Source: Collybia mongolica (lineage: Eukaryota; Basidiomycota; Agaricomycetes; Agaricales; Clitocybaceae). From it: a stretch of 64,000 nt of DNA. Shown here in pieces: positions 46,747-58,850 of the stretch. The stretch spans positions 2,480,001-2,544,000 of the forward strand of contig JAAXNY010000013.1 in assembly GCA_013420905.1 (NCBI GenBank), read 5' to 3'. The notes under the pieces are model-generated. The model saw only the letters and a list, made by a program, of their open reading frames with translations. It did not search any database and was not told the origin of the DNA. Made by a program: the position numbers and the translations under genes. Positions within the stretch are counted from its first letter, which is position 1. Each line of letters opens with the position of its first letter.

Positions 46747-47608
46747 TTGACAACGGGAAGACGAAGAATGATGGATCCTTGGAGTGAGGTCGAGAATGTA
46801 ATAAATCTGAAATATGTATTAAACAATGTCGATCATTGAACAGCCCTGTGTCGACGAAGACGCAACGAAAACTCACAACGTTGCTCTTGTTTTCGCAGTC
46901 TTGGAGGGTTTCACAAGAACAAACACGTTGAGAAACCTATGGCTTATAACCACACTCGACCCGTGTAGAATACACAAGTCGTTTACGATTGCTCTCAAAA
47001 GAGGATAATTCGAGACGAGATTGAGATAAAATTGGAGGTGCAACAAGTCCGCGACAACCAACTTTCCGGTCCGGTTAGCATTGTGTCACACGGTCACGTT
47101 CGTGACACTCCGCTCATGTCCCTCTTGTCCAAATTACAGCAGGCTGTCAGCAATTTATTCGATATATGCGCTCTAACAAGCATACAGCATCAGTTACGTA
47201 TCATGTTCGACAATAAGATATAACAAGGGGTGTTGATAAGGGGGTTGGTTGCATGACGGGGGCCAGAAATACAAATATGGAAATATGAATAGATCGTCGA
47301 GAGCGTAAGCGTGGGGGGCAGAGCGGATGAGCAGAACGAGACGAAACGTAAAGCGGGGGAACGGGGTAGCTAGATATGAATAACGAACGGGATAATACTT
47401 CCGGCCCGACCTGTGTCGGGTGGGAGTGCAACAACGGCCCATGAGGATGAGGAAGGAAATCTAAGACGACCAGCCATGGTACAAGTCCAGAGTTTACAGA
47501 TACCTGCATGCAAACGTCAGTATCTCGATCATGTACTAGAGAACCAAGAATGCAATACTGACCGATAACATAAAGAAAAAGAAAAAAACACACCACAAAA
47601 CACACACC
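46747..47608. other. Convergent intergenic region
   Basis: This lies between the small glycine-rich gene (plus) and the DUF6699 gene (minus), so both 3' regions fall here. No additional gene was recognised. Confidence 0.5.
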
Positions 47609-49146
47609 CTACACCCGATCCACCTTCCTCGTCTTGATCTCCCACATCCCATTCCGGCCCTTCACAAGCCCCTCAAAGATGACCTTCCCCCTCAACCAAT
47701 CGATCCTCTTCACGCCCTGCCCAATCTCCACCTGGTCCCCGCCGCAGCGCTCCGTCCACGCATCCGTGATCGCCGCGCGCATCTTGTCGTCCACCTCCTC
47801 ATTGTACCAGTGCCGCCCCGAGATCTGCAGGTCCAGCTGCTGCCACATCTGGCCCAGCACGTCGAACAGCGTCACCCCGTTCGGGTGCGTCTGGTCAATG
47901 TCGATGTACCACGGCAGGCGCGCGTGGTACAGCCGCAGCGCCTGCGCGGACGGCTGCGTCACGAGCTGTGCGAGGTCGAGCGAGTTCGGCTCGCGCGCGA
48001 GCGGGGGGAAGTCGAGCGTGGACGCCGGGGAGAGGGGGTTCGTGCGGAGATCGAGGTAGATGGAGCGCATGTGGGGGTTGAACGCGAGGTGGGGGTGGAG
48101 CGTGCGCTTGACCGGGTCGTGCCACTCTGCAATGCAACGGGCGTAAGCGAGCTGCTGTCTGTCAGAAGCGGAGGGGGAAAGACGGGCGCGCACCTGTGAC
48201 ATCTGACCGGTGTTTCCCTACGCGGGGCATGTACGACGCCAGCCCCGGCCGCGCGTCGTAGTCCGGCCGCCAGTCCCGCGGGCGCCTTGCGAGGTTGCGC
48301 AGGTTGTATTCCTCCTGGTGCTGGTACGTCGCCCCGCCCCCGCCGAACGACAGCGATCGCTGGAGGGGGTAGCCGGGCGCATCGTGTGATTTCGACCGGG
48401 TGAGGCCGAGGCTGAGGTTGCCGAACGGCTGGTGCCCATCGTGCGTGGCCTTGCGCTTGCTCCCCTTTTTCCCGCTCCCGCCCCCGCCCCCATCCCCAAA
48501 GCCACCACCAAAGCCACCGCCAAACCCTACGAAACCCCCACCTCCGCCCCCGCCGTTTCCTCCCCCAAAGTACGGGCTAGCGGTGATGGGCTGCCCGATG
48601 GACGAGTCTTGCATAGCCGGCGGGTAATAGCCCTGCGGCTGCTGCGGCTGTACCCACGGTGAAGCCCCGGCGTATGCGTTGGCGCTGGCGGGTGTAGGTG
48701 GGCCCCAGGACCCCCCAGGCGTCGTCGCACCCCAAGAGCCCGCCGGCGTGTGTGCGCCGCCGTAGCCCGACATCGGCGTGAACGGTGGGTACTGTTGCTG
48801 GCCGTACGTCCAGCTCTGCGCGCTGGTGGGCGGTGCTAGCTGCTGCTGATGCTGGTGCTGGGCCCATTCTGGGGCGTCTACGGCCCAGTTGGGCGGTGGA
48901 GCGGGCCACGCTGCGGTACTGGAACAGAATAGACGGAAGCAAATTAGCATATTTCTGTGTGAGCGCGGCAGTGATCGATCGGGCGCTTCACCTTGCTTGG
49001 GTCGCTCCTGGAAAAGGGTTGTACGATGGCTGGCCTCCTTGTGTCGCTCCTGGTGGTGGAGGGATGAAAGGCTCGTTGAGAAAGGCACTAGGCTCCAAGG
49101 CTGGTGGCATCCCATCCGCATCGTAGCGGTCGTTCCATCCCGACAT
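47609..49146 (-). CDS. DUF6699-domain protein with Gly-rich linker
   Basis: Three exons (49146-48992, 48918-48194, 48126-47609) join in phase to 465 residues. The N-terminus is Pro-rich (EPFIPPPPGATQ). A Gln/Pro/Gly-rich disordered middle follows, with a dense run of glycines near 48490-48560. The C-terminal domain carries AFNPHMRSIYLDLRTNP, LPWYIDIDQTHPNGVTLFDV, AITDAWTERC and GVKRIDWLRGKVIFEGL, the usual signature of DUF6699, a basidiomycete-enriched domain of unknown function. The long low-complexity region suggests a scaffold or condensate-forming role, but that is speculation. A second DUF6699 gene is at 62296-63074. Confidence 0.85.
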
Positions 49147-50252
49147 CGTGTTTGATCGCAAGGGGCACGAGGTGAGGTTTTTCCAATGTTTTTTTCAAGG
49201 CCGTATAACGCAGCTGAAATTGGCGCAAAAACCTGCGTGATGGATGTCGATGAGAATGGGCGTTAAGAGAGCGAAAAGGCCGTGCGCGTGAATGGGCTGT
49301 CGTCTCAGTGCTTGAGCCCAAAAGCGGTGCAATCTTTTTGTCAGGCATTATGATTAGTCAGCAGAACCCCTGATCTGTTCCTGTCGCCTCGGATGTTGAT
49401 CTTCCGGTGATCTTTTTAAATATTTCCTATATAGTATCTGTGTTGCAGTTTTACCTCACATCAAGCCCATGTATCCCGGCGCGTACTCTTCGTCCGCATG
49501 AACTGGAAATCAAACCTCGAGTGAAACGCCTTGATGACCTTTAACACCTTCAACGCAAAGCCGAGCGCCGACTTGATGTTAATGTCGGCCGAACCGCGAA
49601 TACCAACCAGGCGAGGTGGGACGAGTGTGTGGGAACCTGTGCAGGAAATCGGCCCATCTGCAGGGAGAGACGTGATTGGACTGCACATGGCATTGGAGCT
49701 AAAAGCTACTTGACCAAAAGCGAGGTGTTTAGGCGGCGGTGTGGTAAATCGTTGCTTTATGTGGGGATAATCGGGTAAGACCAGACTAGGTTTCCTCATC
49801 CAGTGGTGAGTCGAAGTGTTAGATCATTTGCAAATCGACACGCCCTTCCTTCGTCACTGATTAGTCCACCTGTATAGAAGACTCTAAGAATAGTGTTGGC
49901 TCGTTCCGTTTCTTTACTCCTACTCTGTCCCGTCCCTCATTTCCTTACTACTAGCTAGATCTATACATTACTGTACATGCGTTTTCTCATTTTAGTGTGC
50001 ATGCATGTGTTAATTTATTTTACATATTTTCCTCTGCTTGCGGTATGGGTTGCATTTTGGTGGGGGTTGCGCTGACATTGACATTCACTGCTGGTGTCCA
50101 GCCATTTATCTTGAGAAAATACTATATTCATAAAAATGTCTTATCATTTCCATCACATATTTCTGCTACAAGTATAATCAATATTTCTGTTTGAAAAATA
50201 CAAGATGAACTCACTGTCTATCTGATACTGTTCCATTTTAATCAATTCGCCC
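49147..50252. other. Intergenic region before the Ulp1-DDE element
   Basis: No supported gene. A minus-strand frame at 49461-49799 has no recognised domain. Sequence becomes AT-rich from about 49980 towards the element. Confidence 0.5.
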
Positions 50253-50322
50253 CGGCTTGTGACCTGTGACACGACAAGCGGAAGGTCGAATTCGTCGCAC
50301 TGCACTTGTGACCTGTGACATC
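50253..50322 (+). repeat. Left copies of TGTGACCTGTGACA repeat
   Basis: CGGCTTGTGACCTGTGACA at 50253-50271 and ACTTGTGACCTGTGACAT at about 50304-50321 form a pair. They are similar to the right-hand copies at 55301-55360 in the same orientation. Confidence 0.7.
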
Positions 50323-50540
50323 GGAAATTTTCGCTGTGAGGGCGTGGTTACAACTGTATAGTTTTCGGCAGGAGCCGAGGGCTTGACCTGACCAAAGATG
50401 CGCCATATACAGTATATCCTCCATTTAGGGTTAATGTCCCAGTAGGACGGGACTGTGAATTAAAGAACTAATGCCCAAAGTCGCGAAGGTTGTCGATCTG
50501 AAGTCAGCCATCATCATACAAAGAAATTATATATGAAATT

Positions 50541-53500
50541 GTGAATAATAGCAGATCCATTCATTCACCGGCAGCATTGCTGCTATCCATGACCAACCTT
50601 CGCAACCTCGCTGCCCTTCCAAAGTCCATTGAACAAGCTCTCTTTCCTGATGACAACATTTCTGTTTCAGAACTCATGGAATTCCAACTTCCACTCGTAG
50701 CAACATCGAAGCTAGTGGATCCTGAGGACTATTTTAGCAGTCATCCAGTAACTGAAAATGACGTCGACAAGATCCGTTCATTACCATCACCACTGCCAAC
50801 AACCATCCGTCATCTCATTGAAACACTAGCACTTTGCAATACCAACACCCTGTCTGTCCAATGCCCCCATGTGAAGTTGGTTAGCAGCAGACATTATCCT
50901 CTCTGGATTGTGGAGTTTTGGTTCAAGTTGATGCACATTCAGAATATACGTCGTGAATGGGGCGAGGCACTTTCAGTGATGGAAAGTAGAAGGAATAGGT
51001 GGAAATTCAAAGTGGGAGGTTCATAGGCAGAGCTAATGGATGATGTCAGCAATGCGTTGCAGTGCATTCCATGGTCTGGATCGGTGAAGGGCTTTCAAGT
51101 AGGAATTCCAACAAGGTTCCTCTCTACATATGCCACACATGTGTGGTTAACCAATGAGCACAAAGATCAGATGCTGGATCTCCTACGACGGGAAATGATG
51201 GAGGATGGCATCAGCACTTCAGCGGACCTCAAGAATACACAGTATCCCATCAAGTTGAAGGATGCCTACCAGAACCACAGTCAATACACCACAGATCCCA
51301 GTTTCCAGTGGTTACGTGTCACAGGAAAGGTGTTCGCAGAAGGGACCTGATGCAAACAAGGACTAATTGTCAACATCAACAAAAATCACTGGGTTGCTGT
51401 GGTGTCCAACTTCAAAAATCGCCTGATTCTCTATGGTGACTCCCTCCAAATGACTCCAGACAAGGCCCTAATTGTGACAATGACATGGTGGACACATCAC
51501 CACACTGGGAACACCTTCAGTTTCAAGGACTTACCAATCTCGCATCAACAGGATGGCTACTCATGCAGGTTGTTGGCATGGAACACCTTGGTTGTCTACT
51601 TCCTTCCTGGAAAGTACTCACTGATGGACCCTGCAACCATTGATGATGAGAGACTGAAGATCATGCTGTGAGTCATCTGGAGACATCAGGACCAAGTGAG
51701 TTTGTCATCAATGATGTGAGCATGACTTATCTGATATCATGGGTGCAACAGAGTCTCCTATTTGGGGCAACAAGCAGGGGGTTTCAGTTTACATTTGGAG
51801 ACAACAAAGGGACAGTCAGCAACAAGACTCCAGGTGGTGAACATGCTAACCATACAAGCACCTCCTTGCCATTGACACCTCCCAGATTGCCATCATTGTC
51901 CTCAAGAGACTTTCATGACTCGGATGGAAGTGAGGAATTTCAGTCCGAATTGTCAAGGCCAGATGAGCCACCATCACCATTGCCTATCCATGCATCCAAG
52001 CAACTATACAGTCACAGGGCAGTGAACTCACCACCTGTAAGTCCCAGCAAGAAAAAGTTGAAGCCCATCACCTCATCTTCCACATGTACGGCCATGGAGA
52101 TGGCAACTGATGGTCAGAAGCCACGAGGCCTACTACACTTCTTTAAACCAACAACCTGGGAGGTAGAATACAAAATGAATGTAGTGAAAAGGATTGAGAA
52201 ATGGGAACAAGAAAATGCAGTGACTAGGATAGAGGAGGAGAATTTGGCGGTGCGAAAGTTGGCTCGGGAGTGGGAGAATGCAAGGTTGAGGAAGCAAAAA
52301 GAAAGGGCGCTGAGAAAGGATCAGGAAATCCACCAGGGGATCCGGAACGCCAATGGCATGAAGTGAAAGGTAAACTCTTCCAAAGCATGCAACACATTGC
52401 TAATAATGAATTCATCCAGTTTAAAGAAGTCCAGCTTCAGGACATGCCTCCTCCATTCCAATCACAGGGGAAGTCATTGGCAGAGCTTTTGAGACCAGTG
52501 CACAAGTTGAAGAAGAAGATAAAAGATGAAACCAGGAAACCACAGGTAGTGATGTTCCAGCCCAGCTTGGCCTGAGAGCCGGGGCTACAGCCTGGCTTAT
52601 TAGGACAAGGGCCTGCCAGATACTCAAGCCAGGCCATTGAGGATGGCTTAGGCTTGGCTTGGTCTTGGGATGGCTCAGGCTGGGGCTTATTGCACAAAAA
52701 TAATACTCTAGTCAAACTCTGTGATAACGACATCAGGAATAAAGGAACATCTACTAAATGAAGGAGAGACTGCTTACTGCAAGGAGATCCAAGAAAGACT
52801 CCACTCACTCCCATTCCTCCTCTGACAGTTGAAGGTCATTGAGTTTCTGTTGCTTGTGTGGTCTGTCTCAGCCAAGACCAATGCCACAACAAACTAGTCA
52901 ACAATCTGATGTACCATATAGTTGAAATGATATAATTTTGAAATGGCTTGGGGGAACACTACCTTCTTCAGAGAAGCAGCATGTTCAAGCATTACATACG
53001 TGGAAGACCACTGAACAGGCATGTTTTAGGCTAACCCTAAGCCGCAGCCTGAGCCTCTGGCTTGGGCTTTGCTGGAGTGCAAGCCGAGCTTTCAGCCTTC
53101 ACTGAGCCATCTCAAAGCCTGGCCTGGCTTGGCCCAAAAGAGCTCGGCCCTGATGGCTCGATGGCTTTGAGCCGGGCCTGGCACATCACTAACCACAGGG
53201 CACTAAGCCAAAGAAGGTTGCAAGACCAGCAAAATATGTGAATTGGTTCTCGCCTCTCAGCTGGTCACAGATCGAGGCTGCAGCTCGAGTTGTTGATTGG
53301 ATGATGAGTTTGGGAGAAATCATCTGCAAGTTGCAAAAGCGTAATCCTGACATGTTTGGCAGACTTAACCAATCAATCGTCCAAGGCTGGATTGACCACT
53401 CAGGTGATTGCCCACAGTGGAGTGATGCCGTTTTAGCAAGGATTCTGAAGGGAAATGATCCTGGTCATCAGAAAGGTGGACGAAGAGGCATTTTGGTATG

Positions 53501-55041
53501 AAACATGAAATGGAGCGAGATACAAATACTGATCAGACATGCAGGCTGCCCACCCTGATGTCATTGTGGTCGTGAAGAAGAGGCTTGGCGCCCTTCAAAG
53601 TGCATCTGCACAAGTTACACTTGTCACAGCATGCGCCGTCCTGTTGGCAACAATCCTGAAAATGAAGCCTGAAATTCTGGATCTGAGCTTCCATGATGGC
53701 TCCAAATTCTGCGTGTCGGATAGTTATATGAGAGTCTGGCTGCATAGTGCCATGGACTGGTCTATGAGGAAGGCAACGCGAGCAGCCCAAAAGATTCCGG
53801 ACAACTGGGAGGATTTATGCGAGAAGTCATTTTTCTGAAAGGCATACCAAATCAAGGATAAAGACATACTGGCCCAGCTGCTTGTCAATTCAGATCAGAC
53901 CAATGTATTGTTTGCACCAGGGGACAAGATGACATGGGCAGAGACAGGGAGCCAGCAAGTGACAGTGATAGGGAGTGAGGAGAAACGTGCTTTCACCGTA
54001 ATGGTATCAGTCACTGCGGATGGGAAATTGCTACCATTCCAGGCCATCTATCAAGGGAAAACAAAGGTGTCCTGCCCATCGCCCAATACACAATTTTATG
54101 CTGAAGCAACCGTAGTCAGGATGCAGTTTGAGTGCTCTGGAATAAAAACATATTGGTCCAATCAGCAGATGATGCAAAATTTCATGAACAAAATCCTCGC
54201 ACCGTACTTTGAAGAGCAGAAGAAACTCCTAGGGCTCCCTCCGGATCAGTATGCACTGTGGCAGATAGATGTATGGTCTGTCCATCATTCAAAGGAGTTC
54301 TGGGATTGGATGCGAGAGAGCCATCCTACAATCCTCCTCGACTACATCCCAGCAGGGTGTACTGGCCTTCACCAACCTTGTGATGTCGGAATCCAGCAGC
54401 CATTCAAACATTCACTAAAGCACTCATTGTTGTCAATAACATCTTCCAACAACTCGACTCACAACCAGACAATGAACCCAAAACCTTAATCTTCAATGAC
54501 AATTTGGGTGTTCTTCGAAATTGTAGCATGCATTGGCTCTGGGACGCCTATAATGCAATCAACAGGCCTGAGCTCGTAAGAAAGGTGAGATATTGTGGTG
54601 ACAAGAATTGAATAATCTGACACAAGAATCTGTCAGGCATTCAAGATGTGCCACATCTGTGAATGGAACCTTTCTTTTGAAAGTTTGATGAGCTTCAACA
54701 CTAGAAAGCAACTACAGGAAATGAAAGATACAGATCCAGAGTTCTAGAAGGAACTAACCGAACCGAAAACACTGGGCCTCCCAGCACTGGACATTGCCAC
54801 TCCTGAAGATCAGGCAGATGGTGAAGATCAGCCCATAGATGATAGCGAGCTTCCCCTCAGTACCATTATTGAAGAAATGATCAATGGAACATGCCCAGAT
54901 GGGATCGATTATCGCCTGACAGGTGGTTTGATGTCAGTAGCGGATGCAGAACGGCTGGATTTGGAACCAGAGCCCGATGAGGTGGCACCCCAGGATGTCG
55001 AGACTGAAGATGGAGGGCTTGGTCATGGCAAGCGTTGCTGA
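50541..55041 (+). pseudogene. Ulp1-type protease fused to DDE transposase
   Basis: Reading through, the N-terminal part has MTNLRNLAALPKSIEQALFP and WKFKVGGS. A C48/Ulp1 cysteine-protease fold follows, with catalytic-looking His in NINKNHWVAVV, Asp in LYGDSL and Cys in HQQDGYSC. A charged coiled coil (KRIEKWEQENAVTRIEEENL) is followed by a helix-turn-helix-like part (NWFSPLSWSQIEAAARVVDW). The DDE_1 core is DQTNVLFAPGDKMTW, WQIDVWSVHHSKEFWDWM and PAGCTGLHQPCDVGIQ, with the three acids in SDQT, QIDV and CDVG. In-frame stops occur at 51024, 51348, 52364, 53836 and about 54746, and a one-base frame change lies near 54415. Ulp1 proteases normally cleave SUMO; the role in a transposon is unknown. 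No full protein can be made from this copy. Confidence 0.85.
52547..53191. mobile_element. Non-autonomous hAT-type MITE, 645 bp
   Basis: Both ends begin TAGTGATGT and continue with similar CCAG...GGC sequence as inverted repeats. A perfect 8-bp duplication, ACCACAGG, flanks the element at 52539-52546 and 53192-53199. Eight-base duplications and this terminal sequence are hallmarks of the hAT superfamily. The GC-rich subterminal parts carry many copies of GGCTT/AAGCC-type words, while the middle is AT-rich. There is no open frame. Removing it and one duplication restores the host element's frame across KPQ-GTKPKK, so it inserted when that frame was already there. Confidence 0.9.
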
Positions 55042-55300
55042 AAAGAGAACAAGTTGTACACATCTTCAACGTTCTGGAGGCATCATGACAATGACGATTG
55101 GGTTGCGGACAAAAGGTGGGCAGTGTAGGTTGATTTGCTTACACAACAAGTGGCAACATCACCGTTGTGACAAAGTTCAGACCTATAGACTTCTATCCTT
55201 TGTTTCTATGGTACCTAATACCTAACGTTGGACTATAAACGCGAAAAAAATGCCTTTTTACATAAATTACGGGTGTCCTGGGCAGGTTCACTCATTTGCC

Positions 55301-55360
55301 CAGTGACCTGTGACATCTGTGACATTTTGCTATGCCAAAACGGCTTGTGACCATGACATA
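55301..55360 (+). repeat. Right copies of TGTGACCTGTGACA-related repeat
   Basis: CAGTGACCTGTGACATCTGTGA begins at 55301 and CGGCTTGTGACC at 55341-55352. Both match the left pair at 50253-50322 in direct orientation. Confidence 0.65.
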
Positions 55361-55384
55361 GCAAATTGAATAAATTGGAACAGT

Positions 55385-55820
55385 ATGCTTTCTTCCGAAA
55401 TATTTGGAGTTCATCTGTGAAATTTCCTTTGAGATGTAGAGCAGAAAAATGCAGGGTCTTTCCTTCGTGTTTCCAACAAAATGCTTTCCATCCTTGTTCT
55501 TGATAAAGGGGAAGTATTTCTTTAATTGTATTTCTCCTGGAAAATATTGCACTCTACCTCGGAGATATACTCAAACACCCATGTTTCCAAAGGAATTATT
55601 TAACATTTTTCCAGTTCTGGCAGTTTTACCTTGAGAAACATGGGGGTTTAGATATATCTCCAAGATAAAGAGGCAGTTTTTCTCTTTATCCTGCCAAAAT
55701 AGCCAAAGACAAATGCAAAGTGTTTTTCAAAGAAACATATAGGAAATACCCCACATTTTTCTGCTCTGCTTCTCAAAGAAGAATTCACAGATGAACTCAA
55801 AATACCCCCAAAGGAAACAT
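55385..55820. repeat. Long imperfect palindrome (foldback)
   Basis: The left arm runs GAGTTCATCTGTGAA, AGAGCAGAAAAATG, GATAAAG and GGAGATATA up to CCCATGTTTC. The same order returns inverted from GAAACATGGG through TATATCTCC and CATTTTTCTGCTCT to TTCACAGATGAACTC. Arms are about 200 bp with many mismatches, and the centre lies at about 55590-55630. RNA from here would fold into a long hairpin. It lies just outside the presumed right end of the Ulp1-DDE element and may be a separate foldback element or part of it. Confidence 0.75.
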
Positions 55821-55903
55821 ATCAGATAAATGGCAAGTTCATCACAGATTCTTTTGGTGAAAATATTCATTATTTTTCTACCAAATATACACAGTGTACT
55901 GAT

Positions 55904-55947
55904 GAGACATTTATCTGAACCACATATTTCCTCCAGATAAATGACTC
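55904..55947. repeat. Short inverted repeat
   Basis: GAGACATTTATCTG and CAGATAAATGACTC pair at 13 of 14 positions around a 16-bp centre. The sequence is AT-rich, with no coding content. Confidence 0.55.
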
Positions 55948-58850
55948 AGTGCCAGCAGTGATTGTTAGTACTGAAGAGTGATTACAAGGTTGATCAGCAC
56001 CCAGAGCAGGAAATAAGAGGATCTGGGCTCATACTGAAAGCCCAAACCATGTACTATCCTCTAACCTTGTTGACTTGGCCTTGGAAGAATTTGTAATACT
56101 GAGCAACATTGCACAGTTGATGGAGGACATCTATTTCATGGCTTATCTGGTGCTCCATAGTAGAACAGTGATCTAGGTGCTACACATCCAAATTCATGTG
56201 CCAAATGTGCCACAGATTGACCTATCAGATGTTGAACCCAGCACACAAGTTCATTGTTGATAACTTCTTCATAGAAAATGACTGACTGTAATGCAGCATA
56301 GGCTTTATAACATTGAGAACAAGATAGTTTTTCATAGCAACCCTGGTTTTATCTTCAAGATTCTCGAGGGTTTGAAGCTTGTGGTGTTGATGAACTGAAA
56401 AAAGTAAATGATTTTGTATTGGCTCACCTGACAGTGAAGAAACTTCACGACCGGATTCATGTTATCTGGTATGTTGACCAATCCTAGTTCACCCAAGGAA
56501 GTGCACAGGAGGTACTTAAATCGATTTGAAAATTATTGCATTCCAATGGATGATGACCATCCTATCACACATGCCAAAAACCAGTTTTTCTCTTAGGTGG
56601 GCACAGGCAAGGGTGAATGTGGTATTAAATCATTACATGTCATTCTGATCAGTCAAATAGTCCCACTCATTTGCTGTGTTTATGAAATGTGAGACACTTG
56701 AGGTCAAAGCTATAATTGCATTGGAGGGTCAAGGTTATAGGTTTGATGAGGCAACAGAGCATGCAATGGACTATGTATAGAAAAATTTGAAGGAATACTC
56801 ATTTGGATTTGCAGAAAATGAAATAACCTCCACAGAGTCATTTGTACCTGCAAGGTTAGCAAATATGAGAATCTGTTTAAAAGAAACACTAACATCTTTA
56901 CAAGGATTAAACAAACCAGGCCAACAATATCTGGAGCTGGTAGAAAGCACAGTAACAGTTCTTGACAGTGATATTTTGCAAGCAGTCTTGTGTCAACACT
57001 GCAAAACAACTTGGAATGGCAATGACTTGAAAGGTATATAAGTTAGTTTTGCAAGGTCAAACCAATCCAACCACAGTTGTCCACATAGGTCTCACACCAG
57101 TATATTTGGTGGTATTGTGGCTGTAGCTGCAAGCAAAGTAGGAAAAGTCAGAACCTGACAAAAGTTTATTGTAGGAGCAATTTGAAATGCTTAGTGAGGT
57201 ATGTGGGCCACCTGGCATTCTTTGTCTTTTAGACCGTTCGAGTTTCAGAAAAAGTGTGAGACGCCAACTAACTTGATAGTCTTGAACCTATTTGTGTGGT
57301 CAACAATGCACCGACGCCGTGATAGATGTCTCGCACCATTTGATAACTGAATAAAATACTCTCAAGTGGGGTAAGTCCAAACCCCATTTCGAATCTACCC
57401 AGGTCGCATGGCTCTTGTCCGAGTCAGGTTTGTCAATAGACACCAATACGATATTCCAGATTGAATCACCTTCATAGAAAATTAAGGCAGGACACTTGGA
57501 CGAGTAAGAGACAGCATACGACTGGACCTCCAGTAAAGTCGGGTCGTGATACAAACAAGCGATCTTTCTTGACTTTTTCCACCTTAACCAGGGTGATCAT
57601 GATATGGCTCGCGGTGATTCTCAGAAAATGTCGAGAATATCGCAATATCTCTGTCTCATAAAGATATTATATGGAACTGCTTGGATGAATCAGTGCTTGT
57701 TCTATGCCTTCCGCATCCTTACATCCTTTATTTGAGGTTCATTCTAAGGGCACATAGAGATCCTGTGAGCTTATTATCGCAGATTAATCCTCATTTAAAG
57801 TCCCCAGCACCGGAGACGAGCTTGAGCTAATGTTGAAAGCGCCCCTCAGTATGGGGTGTTTACTGGAGCGTTACTGTAATTTCACATAAGGGAAACGTCA
57901 GCATCAGCCGTTCAATAAGGACCTCCCTTCAATCGGCATCCACGTACGCAACATGATATATGAGACTTAAGTCAAAAATACGTACCCGGTATTATTAATA
58001 TAGGGACTCGAATAGTTCAACCGCCCACTGCTACCATCAAATGAACTTCAGGTAGAAGACATAATCGTGTTGCAGGCTGGGGAGTCCAACTACTGACGGA
58101 AGCAGGCTCCAGCGATAGTAAAGTCACTGTTCACGTGCTGGGGGGGAGGAACCTAAACGATACCTTTAGTCTGAAGTCACAAATATCACATCCTCGATAG
58201 CGATTACGGGACCAGTTGGCAGCACAGACGATGAACGACTGCACGTTCTGATTTGCCGAGGACTTACGTGTGACTACAATAAACGGGTTAAAGGAAGGGT
58301 CGAGTCCCCTTACAGTCCCAGGTTACTGCTGCTCGCAACAGCGTCCATGTGCGAGATATATAAACTGATGAGAATCCCTTGACAAGGCCACAGTGAATAA
58401 GAATTCTGCCGGCAAACTAGGTGAAATGTCAGTTGAGACAACGCCGTTGTAAACGGCACAAATCTTACCTAGGCTGCGCGAAAGACCTGCGGAAGAAATA
58501 CTCCTCGTAGGAATTGGAAAATAAGGGGCTCATCGTTTCTGTGGCATAGACCTGAAAGAGAAACGGTTCATTCAAAATGGAGTTACGGGGTACATAGAGT
58601 AGATAAGCAACTAAAAATACAACATACAAGTCGAAGATAAATTGCGGACCATCGATCCAACTCACAACACCGACGTGCGATTATCCGTAACCTAATATGA
58701 GCGCGGTATACGGTCGGATAACGGCGGTAGTCTGCAATATCGCAGTTTTGTAGTGGCTGTCCCGGTAGGAGACATTTAAGGTAGGGTTCAGCCCTAAGGG
58801 TAGATGCTGTGGTTGGAAGGCGTCGCCTCGCAAGGCGTTCACGAAATCCA
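55948..58850. other. AT-rich, apparently non-coding region
   Basis: From about 55950 to 57060 the sequence is AT-rich and unlike the host genes, suggesting an old repeat. One frame (56787-57041) gives an acidic/Cys-containing peptide I do not recognise. A minus-strand frame at 57300-57554 (FYEGDSIWNIVLVSIDKPDS) could be a relic exon, but nothing supports it. From 57700 to 58850 I see no gene; the minus-strand frames near 58465-58923 lie in or beyond the 3' end of the PX-domain gene. Confidence 0.45.

Larger units (their letters stand above)
50253..55360 (+). mobile_element. Decayed Ulp1-DDE transposon with nested MITE
   Basis: A 4.5-kb coding region (50541-55041) encodes a protease domain followed by a pogo-like transposase. 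It is bracketed by related short repeats containing TGTGACCTGTGACA: two copies at 50253-50322 and related copies at 55301-55360. I take these as near the element ends, but they are in direct rather than inverted orientation and no target duplication was identified, so the borders are provisional. A hAT-type MITE interrupts it at 52547-53191. The coding region has several in-frame stops and one frameshift and is not autonomous. Confidence 0.65.

Noticed and set aside
47634..48199. Long pl us-strand frames across the DUF6699 gene
   Set aside because: They are shadows of a GC-rich minus-strand coding exon whose frame carries the conserved domain.
56787..57041. Possible transposon protein fragment
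   Set aside because: The 84-residue frame matches no transposase or reverse-transcriptase motif I know and is surrounded by stops.
57300..57554. Minus-strand 84-residue frame
   Set aside because: Sequence looks protein-like in places but no family, start context or neighbouring exon could be found.
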